Shown here piece by piece: positions 17,673 to 24,521 of a DNA stretch of 64,000 nucleotides; positions within the stretch are counted from its first letter, which is position 1; each line of letters opens with the position of its first letter. Origin of the DNA: Teretinema zuelzerae (lineage in GTDB: Bacteria > Spirochaetota > Spirochaetia > Treponematales > Treponemataceae); NCBI RefSeq assembly GCF_021021555.1, contig NZ_JAINWA010000001.1, forward strand, positions 1,054,001 through 1,118,000, written 5' to 3'. Position numbers and translations under genes: made by a program. The notes beneath the pieces are model-generated. The model was not told the DNA's origin. It was given only the letters and a program-made list of their open reading frames with translations, and searched no databases.

Positions 17673-18668
17673 TCAGCTTGAGGCGCGAACGATGAGTTTC
17701 GGTTTATAGAGGATGGTTTTTTCTTCGAACACGCAAGATTTGAGAAGCGCGAGGGTTTCCTGATAGGCGCACTTTCCGATGTGGGAAAGGGGCTGATTGA
17801 CGGTGGTCAGGGCGGGAGTAACGAGAGCCGCGCCCGAAATGTCGTCGTAGCCGACCAGGGACAGTTCGGAAGGAATGTCCAAACCGCGGTTCTTCGCGGC
17901 GAACAGAATGCCCATTGCGACCTCGTCGCCGGCGGCGCAGAACAGCGAATCCATGCCGAGCTCGAGCGCTTTATCGAGGACGGCCTTTCCTTCTTCGAAA
18001 TAATAGTTTTCGATCGAGAGAATCATCGAAGGATCGTAGGAAATATTTCTCTCCACCAGCGCTTGAATAAACCCGCGTTTTCGTTCTCTCTGGCTGAGGT
18101 GGTAGTACTCACCGACCGAACCGATTACAAGCCCGGGCTTTTTCCTGCCGCGAGAGAGCAGATGCTCCGTCCCCGCATATCCGCCCTGAAAATTATCCAG
18201 CTGGATGCCAAGGGTGCCCGGCGCGTTTTCGTCGATCACGACAAGCGGAATTTTATTCTTCTGGTACAGCGCCACGGTTTCCTCGGACGGACAGATGCTC
18301 AGGGCGATCGCCGCGTCGGCTCTGCGGCCGTGCACGATCTCCTTCAGGACCCGCTCATCCTCGTTCAACGTGGAATACAAGGTGATCAGATAACCGGAGG
18401 GAGTTTCGACGATGGCCTGCTCGATGCCCTTCATCACTTCCATCTCGTAGGGAGACGAAAAGAACGACGCGACGACGGCGATGGTATGTGTCTTGCCGCT
18501 CACCAAACTTCTGGCAAGATAGTTGGGATGATAATCGAGTTCCTCAATAGCCTTGAGGACCCTGGCCTTTGTCTCTTCCGTGATTCCCGGATGCCCATGG
18601 ATTGTCCATGAGACCGTTGTATGGGAGACGCCGGCCGCTTTCGCCACATCATGAATCGTTACTGCCAT
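17673..18668 (-). CDS. LacI-family transcriptional repressor
   Basis: 331 aa. N-terminal LacI helix-turn-helix TIHDVAKAAGVSHTTVSW, hinge region YHPNYLARSLVSG, then a periplasmic-binding-like sugar domain with typical end motifs (LVGYDDISGAALVTPALTTV). It is the last gene of the minus-strand sugar-ABC operon, 36 bp after gene 18705-19676. By position it is the likely repressor acting on the palindromes at 24348-24361 and 24479-24490 and responding to an oligosaccharide (inference). A local TACTAT promoter-like element and GAGGA precede ATG 18668. Its stop codon touches repeat array 1. Confidence 0.9.
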   Translation of the reverse strand: MAVTIHDVAKAAGVSHTTVSWTIHGHPGITEETKARVLKAIEELDYHPNYLARSLVSGKTHTIAVVASFFSSPYEMEVMKGIEQAIVETPSGYLITLYSTLNEDERVLKEIVHGRRADAAIALSICPSEETVALYQKNKIPLVVIDENAPGTLGIQLDNFQGGYAGTEHLLSRGRKKPGLVIGSVGEYYHLSQRERKRGFIQALVERNISYDPSMILSIENYYFEEGKAVLDKALELGMDSLFCAAGDEVAMGILFAAKNRGLDIPSELSLVGYDDISGAALVTPALTTVNQPLSHIGKCAYQETLALLKSCVFEEKTILYKPKLIVRASS

Positions 18669-18704
18669 TGAGGATTCCTCTTCATAACAATCATAGTATC
18701 AAAA

Positions 18705-19676
18705 CTATTGAGCACTGTTAACAGGAACGCCTCTGCGGGCCATCATTTTGCGCAAGGTGAAATCCACCCATATTATAGAAAGACTTTGATCGTCAGGAAG
18801 GCCGGCGGCAAGATGCATGCCGAGATCCTTCAAGGGATTCTCCAATGCGCCCCAATAATGTTCATCGGATTCATAGCCGATTTGGTACATCACCGGATTC
18901 GGATAAAAATGACGGGACCAGGCGTCGAAGGTTTCCTTCATAGCCTCCAGGCTCCCGTTGTACTGGCTATCGTTCACAAAGATGATGTCGCTGCGGTACG
19001 TCGGCGGCATCCACGCCGGATCCCAGTGCTTCAAAAAAAGAGAAAAGCGCTTGTCGACTTTTTTGATTCTCCGGTCGATGTCCTTCGCAAGATCGTCGGT
19101 AATAGCGGTACCCCAGCCGTCGGTGCCGGCGGACTTATACCACTCGACGTCGACCCCGAAACCGCGCACCGACGGATGATGCTTGTAAAGCTTCATGGTT
19201 TCCTCAGCCAGCGCGGCAAGGTCGGCCGTGTCGCCGGGCTCGACTTGAATCCAGACCGCATAGCCGCGACGGTCGCAGAGCTCGAGAAAATCCGCGTTCA
19301 TATCGACGGGAAAGTCGTTGACTCCCGCCGCTTTATTTCCCAGCGGATAATTGACGGTACAGATTCTGTTCGATGGAGTTCCGGTTACGGTCCCGGCGAT
19401 CCACACGAATGAGCCGACGCTTCCGGGATACAGCTCTTCCATCTCCGCCGCGTACAGATCCCACAGCTCGTTGTCAGGAAACGGCTTGATCCCGTAATTC
19501 GAGGCGCGCAAACCCGCAAAGTGAACGCGAGCTCCGCTTTCGGGCATTCGCGCGCGATCGCGTATTTGAGATCCTGAAAAAGCGCATAGAAAACCTAAGA
19601 ATACCAGGGCCGCGGCAGCGGCGAAGACAATTCCAACTATCAGCATGCGATTCGATCCTTTTGTAAAATGCGGCAT
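18705..19676 (-). CDS. Uncharacterised membrane-anchored protein, barrel-like, in sugar-ABC operon
   Basis: 323 aa with an N-terminal hydrophobic anchor (LIVGIVFAAAAALVFLGFL), so it is probably exposed on the outer face of the inner membrane. The rest has alternating strand-helix blocks rich in Trp, Tyr and Asp (VRGFGVDVEWYKSA, RFSLFLKHWDPAWMPP, SDIIFVNDSQYNG), suggesting a TIM-barrel glycoside-hydrolase-like fold with acidic residues at strand ends. I do not recognise a named family. The start has GGAGG 7 bases upstream of ATG 19676. It sits between another barrel-like gene and lacI in the importer operon, so a role in glycan processing or sensing is inferred. Confidence 0.7.
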   Translation of the reverse strand: MPHFTKGSNRMLIVGIVFAAAAALVFLGFLCAFSGSQIRDRARMPESGARVHFAGLRASNYGIKPFPDNELWDLYAAEMEELYPGSVGSFVWIAGTVTGTPSNRICTVNYPLGNKAAGVNDFPVDMNADFLELCDRRGYAVWIQVEPGDTADLAALAEETMKLYKHHPSVRGFGVDVEWYKSAGTDGWGTAITDDLAKDIDRRIKKVDKRFSLFLKHWDPAWMPPTYRSDIIFVNDSQYNGSLEAMKETFDAWSRHFYPNPVMYQIGYESDEHYWGALENPLKDLGMHLAAGLPDDQSLSIIWVDFTLRKMMARRGVPVNSAQ

Positions 19677-19697
19677 GAAAGACCTCCGATAAAAGAG

Positions 19698-20759
19698 CTA
19701 CGGCTCGGTTCGCCCCGCAAGGCAGGACGCGACAATTTCTATTTTTTCCGGCTGGCGGAAAAGAGTTTCGTGAGAGTATACGGCCAGACCACCCGATGGA
19801 CTTTCGAGCGCGTTCATCACAGACGCATGAAACTCGTCGGCAGCCAAGCTTCGCTCCGTATAACAGGGCGAAGCCTGAATGCAGGGAACGACGGGAACGA
19901 GGCCTCCGCTTCGCTCCCGCTGATCGTGCACAACCCGGGCTATCCAGTCAGGCTCTCTGCCTGTCATATGATGATAGGCCATCGGCGTCAGATAATCGAC
20001 CAGGGAAGACAGGGTTTCAATCTCCTGTCCCAGGAGAGACGCGACAGCGCCTCCGTACTCGTCCGCTGTCCAGGGAACCGTATGCAGGCCGATCCTGATG
20101 TTCGGACAGCGGCGTCGAGCGAATTCCGCTGCCGACGCCAATCGGGATCGCACCTTTTCGGTTCGCCACAGGCCGGGATCGCGCGAAACGGAAGCCCCGG
20201 ACTTTCCAAACGAATCGAAAAAATCATCCTGGTCGGCTTTGCAGGAAGGACAACCGCACGTCGCTTTTATCCTGTCGAGGGCAGAGAGACTTCCGGCACG
20301 CGGCGACCGACCGCCGCCGGTTTCGCGTTCCGGTCCGATCATCTCCCAGAAGCCGAAAAAACGCGCAAAATCGAAGCTGATTCCGTCCGGAAACCAGGAA
20401 AGACGGCGCTCAAACCGTTCGAAAAAACGCCTGCGAGGACCGTCCCTGGTCGGACAGACGAAGCGCACCCAGTCGTCTACCGCGGGAGCCCCCTCCATCG
20501 TACGGGCGAGATCGGCATCGGCGTCGCCCTCCATGGCGAGAAACACCGGCTCGATCGCGCTCCATAAAAGCCCCGCGTTTTTTATCGCCGCGATGAAATG
20601 CAGAAACGCGTCTTTTCCGGGTTGCGCCTCGTTGCCGTCTGCCCGTCCCGGCGGAACGCAATCAGGGCCGACCATAACCCAGTCGAATCCGGTTTTTTTC
20701 CAGCTGTGCGCTGCCTGGACCGGGTTCTCCGGAATCGCGTAGACCTTTATCGCGTACAT
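19698..20759 (-). CDS. Uncharacterised putative TIM-barrel glycosidase-like protein
   Basis: 353 aa with no signal peptide, so cytoplasmic. Barrel-like motifs include TGFDWVMVGPD near the N-terminus, DGISFDFARFFGFWEM, a Cys pair CGCPSC, RIGLHTVPWTADEYGG and VDYLTPMAYHHM, resembling the strand ends of glycoside hydrolase barrels (D-F-x-R and P-M-x-Y-H patterns). I cannot name the family. It lies 4 bp after the stop of the permease gene, so it is translated with the importer. It probably acts on imported saccharides (inference). Confidence 0.7.
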   Translation of the reverse strand: MYAIKVYAIPENPVQAAHSWKKTGFDWVMVGPDCVPPGRADGNEAQPGKDAFLHFIAAIKNAGLLWSAIEPVFLAMEGDADADLARTMEGAPAVDDWVRFVCPTRDGPRRRFFERFERRLSWFPDGISFDFARFFGFWEMIGPERETGGGRSPRAGSLSALDRIKATCGCPSCKADQDDFFDSFGKSGASVSRDPGLWRTEKVRSRLASAAEFARRRCPNIRIGLHTVPWTADEYGGAVASLLGQEIETLSSLVDYLTPMAYHHMTGREPDWIARVVHDQRERSGGLVPVVPCIQASPCYTERSLAADEFHASVMNALESPSGGLAVYSHETLFRQPEKIEIVASCLAGRTEP

Positions 20760-20763
20760 CGGC

Positions 20764-21828
20764 CTAGCCCTTCACGCCCGAAACGACCGTCCCCTGTATG
20801 AAGTAGCGCTGGAAGATGAAAAAGAGAATGATCGGAGGCATCATCATCATGGTCGTCGCGGCCGCTTTCAGGGAATTATTGTTGAAGTACAGGGCGTCGA
20901 AAGACTGCAGGCCCAAAGCCACCGTGAATTTCACCTGGTCGTGCAGATAAATCAGCGAGTAGTAATATTCATTCCACCAATACACGATGGCGAAAACGGT
21001 GATGGTGACCAGCACAGGAGTCGATTGCGGAATGATGACGTTCCACAAAATTCTGATCGGCCCGCAGCCGTCGATTTTGGCGGCGTCGTCGAGTTCCCGC
21101 GGAAGGCCCATCAGGAACTGGCGGACCAAAAACACGTTGTAGGCGCTCACCGCGAAAAAAGACGGAACGATCAGCGGGAGCCAGGTATTATACCATCCCA
21201 GTTTCTGGAAGACGATGAAACTGGGAATGAGCGAAACCTGAGCCGGCAGCATCATGGTCGAGAGCAGAATGATGAACACGATATTCCTGCCCGGAAAATA
21301 AAACCGGGAGAAACCGTACGCGACGAGGGTCGTGGATATAAGCGTTCCGAGAACCGCGAACACCATGATGAACAGAGTGTTCGCAATAAAGCGGGGAAAG
21401 GGCGATTTGGTCAAAGCCTCCGGATAGTTGGACCAGTTTAAGCGCACGGCGGCGACCCGATCGTCCGGAGTCGCAGGAGGGGCCGAATACCGCTCGTCGG
21501 GATTGTCGGGATTCGCGTACACCCACATCCGGTTTTCCTTTCCCACGTACGCGAGCTCGCGTTTCGCGCCGTCGATCTCAACCATGTATACGAAATACTT
21601 GTTTCGGGGAATTCCCTCGCCTTCAAGCACGACCTGTTTTCCCTCAAGGGGAATGATGGAAGTCGGAACGGTGCGGATGACCTGCTTCGACGAAAGCGAT
21701 CCGCCTATCATATAGAGCATCGGGATGAGAACTCCGACGCAGGCGACGAGAATGATCGCAAGCGATATCGAACGGTACCGGGCGTCGATCTTTTCCTTTG
21801 AGCGATACAACGATTTTGCGGTTTTCAT
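20764..21828 (-). CDS. Carbohydrate ABC transporter permease (MalG-like) with enlarged periplasmic loop
   Basis: 354 aa inner-membrane permease of the MalG/CUT1 class. The EAA loop that docks to the ATPase reads ELDDAAKIDGCGPIRILW. Six membrane helices are visible. The loop between helices 1 and 2 is unusually long, about 100 residues (from about VIRTVPTSIIPL to RLNWSNYPEAL) with a small beta-rich insert, whereas family members are usually near 280 aa. It overlaps the upstream permease gene by 4 bp (ATGA). No ATPase gene is in the operon, so a shared MsmX-type ATPase elsewhere is expected. Confidence 0.9.
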   Translation of the reverse strand: MKTAKSLYRSKEKIDARYRSISLAIILVACVGVLIPMLYMIGGSLSSKQVIRTVPTSIIPLEGKQVVLEGEGIPRNKYFVYMVEIDGAKRELAYVGKENRMWVYANPDNPDERYSAPPATPDDRVAAVRLNWSNYPEALTKSPFPRFIANTLFIMVFAVLGTLISTTLVAYGFSRFYFPGRNIVFIILLSTMMLPAQVSLIPSFIVFQKLGWYNTWLPLIVPSFFAVSAYNVFLVRQFLMGLPRELDDAAKIDGCGPIRILWNVIIPQSTPVLVTITVFAIVYWWNEYYYSLIYLHDQVKFTVALGLQSFDALYFNNNSLKAAATTMMMMPPIILFFIFQRYFIQGTVVSGVKG

Positions 21829-22733
21829 TTGCCTTTCACCTCGCCTTCATAAAAGACCCACATGCTGGAGCTTCTGAAAACCAGCAGAGTCAGAACCATC
21901 ACAAGAAGAAAAAGCACCCAGGCAAGAGCCGAGGCATAGCCCATCGACTGATACTTGAACGCATTGTTATAGAGATACAGATTATAGAACATGGTGGATT
22001 CGGCAGGGCCGCCCTTAGTCAAAATCATCGGTTCGGCAAAATACTGGAAGGTTCCGATTATGCCCATGACCAGATTGAAAAAAATGATCGGGGTCATATG
22101 GGGGATGGTGATATGGACGAGCTGCTGAATGCGGTTGCAGCCGTCGAGCTCCGCCGCTTCGTAGTACGATGTCTGGATTCCCTGAAGCCCCGCGAGATAG
22201 ATGATCATGCCGCCGCCGACTCCCCATATGGAAAGAAAGATAAAGCAATACAGCGTGTATTTCGGATCGAGAAGCCATTGCGGTCCGGGAAGGCCGACCT
22301 GGCGAAGCAGATAATTGACGAGTCCGTAGCGGTCGTCGAAGAGGCCCCGCCACAGCATGGCGACGACTACTCCGGAAAGCATTGCCGGAAGATACAGCAC
22401 AGTCCGCCACACCTTCATGCCTCTGACGTTTTGATTCAGCAGATACGCGAGGAAGAACCCGGCGACCAGATTGAGCGGTATCGAAATAAGCGCGAATTTA
22501 AATGTGACCTTCAGACTGTTCCAGACCTTGGGATCCGTAAACAGGGTTGTAAAATTATGAAAGCCGATCCATTCGGGGCTGTTGCGGCCGCTGTAGCGGG
22601 TGAAGGAAAAAAAGAGAGACGCGATCATCGGTATGAAAGTGAACACCATGAAGCCGATGATCCAGGGCGAAATGAACAGAATTCCCCAGCGCGATTCTGT
22701 ACGGGCCTGAACGGAAAGTCGTGTAGTCGACAT
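21825..22733 (-). CDS. Carbohydrate ABC transporter permease (MalF-like)
   Basis: 302 aa CUT1-family permease with six membrane helices. The N-terminus has the usual GILFISPWIIGFMVFTFIPM and the EAA loop is SYYEAAELDGCNRIQQLVH. It pairs with the MalG-like protein encoded next. It is separated from the upstream binding-protein gene by an 84 bp gap holding a strong hairpin with a T run, which should lower permease expression relative to the binding protein. Confidence 0.92.
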   Translation of the reverse strand: MSTTRLSVQARTESRWGILFISPWIIGFMVFTFIPMIASLFFSFTRYSGRNSPEWIGFHNFTTLFTDPKVWNSLKVTFKFALISIPLNLVAGFFLAYLLNQNVRGMKVWRTVLYLPAMLSGVVVAMLWRGLFDDRYGLVNYLLRQVGLPGPQWLLDPKYTLYCFIFLSIWGVGGGMIIYLAGLQGIQTSYYEAAELDGCNRIQQLVHITIPHMTPIIFFNLVMGIIGTFQYFAEPMILTKGGPAESTMFYNLYLYNNAFKYQSMGYASALAWVLFLLVMVLTLLVFRSSSMWVFYEGEVKGK

Positions 22734-22752
22734 GAAAACCTCCGAAGAAAAA

Positions 22753-22803
22753 AGCGGTGCGCGCCGGAGCTCGGCGAATGCCGCCGCCGGCGCGCGCTCC
22801 GCT
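22753..22803 (-). terminator. Intercistronic hairpin and T run between binding protein and permease genes
   Basis: On the minus strand, nested arms AGCGG (22799-22803 with 22753-22757) and GCGCGCCGG with CCGGCGCGC (22759-22767 with 22787-22795) form a long GC-rich stem. Five to six T follow in the direction of transcription (complement of 22748-22753). This fits a leaky intrinsic terminator or mRNA-stabilising hairpin that sets the binding protein:permease ratio. Confidence 0.75.
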
Positions 22804-22817
22804 ACAGAAAAGAAGAG

Positions 22818-24272
22818 CTATTTTTTCGCCGCCCAGTACTCGTCGAGATATCCCTGGACTTCCGTATTCAGTTTTTCAGCCAGATCGTCTATCGAACTGT
22901 ACTGGCCGGAAATGATGTTGGACATCGCGAGCTCCATCGCGTCCCAGACCTTGCCGTAATTGGGAACCCAGGCTTCGTTGTTGGGATTATCCGCATAGGC
23001 GCCGGCATCGAGGAAAACCTGCCAGTTGATGTCGGGGCGGGGATAGGAATTCCAGGCCCATTCGCCGGATTCGTCTTTCACTCCGTTCACGCGGTCGGAA
23101 AGCCAGCTTGCCTGGAGGGATTTCATCGCGGGGATGCAGCCGTAATTTTTGGCCAATGTATCGTAGTTCTTTTCGGCGAACAGCCATTTGTATACTTCCC
23201 ATGCCTTGTCGCGGTTTTTGCCGGTCTTGGGAATAACGAAGGTATCGCTGTTGGTCGCGGAAACGACCTTGCCGTTCATGCTCGGAATCGCCGCGACATT
23301 CCATTTGAAGTTGGCGTCCCAGCCTTCGAAGGCGTAGCCGATCCAGGAAAAAATTTCCCACATGCCGAGCTTGTTCGATCCCATCGGATCGCTGTCGCCG
23401 AAGATCGACGCGGCGTTGCTGGAATCGGCTCGGGGGCGGAGCATATCCGTGTAGACCATCCGCTCGAGCTCGCGGAACGCGGCCTTCCACTCAGGGGTAT
23501 TCATCCGGGCGGTTTTGTAGTCCTCGCTCACGCCGAGCGCTACAGACTTGCCGTTCTTATCGAAGAACTTTCCGATGAAGGCGCGCCAGGGAGCCCAGTC
23601 GGTGCCGGCGTATCCGTACTGAACGATCGCGTCTTTGTTGAAGCCGCTGTCGTCGGGATTCTTTCCGGACTCGTCGATCGTGAGCTTTCTCCCCGCTTCA
23701 TAGAGCTTTTCGTAGGTCCAGTCCTTCGTCCCCCATTGAGTCGGAGGATAGTCCAAACCGGCCCGGTCGAAAATATCTTCGTTGTAGAACAATACGGACG
23801 GATAGAAACCGATGGGAAGTCCGACCTGGACTGATTTTCCGTCGATCGTATAGTTGTGCGCGTTGACAAGTGCCTGATCGTAGACGGACAAATCGATTTT
23901 ATCCCTGGCGATGAGGGGGGAAATGTCGGACCATTCATCGATGAACTTCGCGACCCCCGAGATGCCGATGGGGCCGACGATATCCGGCGTCATTCCGGCG
24001 GCGAGAAGCGTGGTGAATTTTTGGGCGGCTTCTGCATATTGAACAGTGACGAATTCGAGCTCTATGCCCTTTTCCTTTCCGACAGTCTCATTGAAGTTTT
24101 TCTGCAAAGATTCATGAATCGCCATTTGAGACGGATCGGTTCCGCCTCCGAATCCCACCATAACCTGGATTTTAACAGTCTCTTTCGAGGCCTTTGCTCC
24201 TCCGCACGATGCGAAGCCAAGCGCAAGCACAGCGCACAACGCCGCGCATACAACAGAATACCCTTTACGCAT
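22818..24272 (-). CDS. Extracellular sugar-binding lipoprotein of ABC importer (family 1)
   Basis: 484 aa. A signal sequence ends in lipobox GFASC, so it is anchored to the outer face of the inner membrane. The mature protein has the family 1 solute-binding fold (VKIQVMVGFGGGTDPSQ, FTTLLAAGMTPDIVGP, GLPIGFYPSVLFYNEDIFD, FVIPKTGKNRDKAWEVYKWL). It is expected to capture an oligosaccharide and deliver it to the MalF/MalG pair. Context with GH94 phosphorylases points to a beta-linked gluco-oligosaccharide. AGGAGG precedes ATG 24272. The promoter region carries an operator-like palindrome at 24348-24361. Confidence 0.92.
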   Translation of the reverse strand: MRKGYSVVCAALCAVLALGFASCGGAKASKETVKIQVMVGFGGGTDPSQMAIHESLQKNFNETVGKEKGIELEFVTVQYAEAAQKFTTLLAAGMTPDIVGPIGISGVAKFIDEWSDISPLIARDKIDLSVYDQALVNAHNYTIDGKSVQVGLPIGFYPSVLFYNEDIFDRAGLDYPPTQWGTKDWTYEKLYEAGRKLTIDESGKNPDDSGFNKDAIVQYGYAGTDWAPWRAFIGKFFDKNGKSVALGVSEDYKTARMNTPEWKAAFRELERMVYTDMLRPRADSSNAASIFGDSDPMGSNKLGMWEIFSWIGYAFEGWDANFKWNVAAIPSMNGKVVSATNSDTFVIPKTGKNRDKAWEVYKWLFAEKNYDTLAKNYGCIPAMKSLQASWLSDRVNGVKDESGEWAWNSYPRPDINWQVFLDAGAYADNPNNEAWVPNYGKVWDAMELAMSNIISGQYSSIDDLAEKLNTEVQGYLDEYWAAKK

Positions 24273-24347
24273 TTTCTCCTCCTGATATCAGCCGGTTTGA
24301 GGCTTACCCCATGTTTGCACTGCTTCTTTCATCTGTCAAGTTTTTAT

Positions 24348-24371
24348 TTTCTCGTGAAAACACTATTTTAC
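24348..24371 (-). promoter_or_regulatory. Promoter -10 and LacI-type operator for the sugar-ABC operon
   Basis: On the minus strand TAAAAT (24371-24366) can serve as a -10 element. It is followed after 4 bp by the imperfect palindrome TTTTCACGAGAAAA (24361-24348). This matches the site at 24479-24490 in 11 of its 12 positions, and both occupy the start-site region just after a -10. No good -35 was seen. The symmetric placement at both divergent promoters supports joint repression by the operon's LacI protein. Confidence 0.6.
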
Positions 24372-24448
24372 AAACAAATAATCGCACATATTATCGTAAA
24401 AAGCCTGTTTTCATTAAAATATACCTAAAACATTCCCGTATTTTCACG

Positions 24449-24476
24449 TTGACTTCACACAGTAACCAGGTATATT
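24449..24476 (+). promoter_or_regulatory. Sigma-70-like promoter of the phosphorylase operon
   Basis: TTGACT at 24449-24454 (five of six to the -35 consensus) and TATATT at 24471-24476 (five of six to the -10 consensus) are 16 bp apart. The -35 overlaps a further operator-like half site TTTTCACGTT at 24441-24450. Transcription should start near 24483, inside the palindrome that follows. Confidence 0.7.
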
Positions 24477-24478
24477 GT

Positions 24479-24490
24479 TTTCACGTGAAA
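24479..24490 (+). promoter_or_regulatory. Perfect palindromic operator TTTCACGTGAAA
   Basis: A perfect 12-bp palindrome with central CG, the geometry of LacI-family operators. It lies directly downstream of the -10 of the phosphorylase promoter, where a bound repressor would block initiation. A near copy lies at 24348-24361 before the divergent importer operon. Confidence 0.7.
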
Positions 24491-24521
24491 GCATAAATAA
24501 TGACACAGGAGATACAATACA

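Noticed and set aside
21798-23834. 678-codon plus-strand open frame
   Set aside because: It is antisense to the permease and binding-protein genes; its composition is that of a shadow frame in GC-rich coding DNA.
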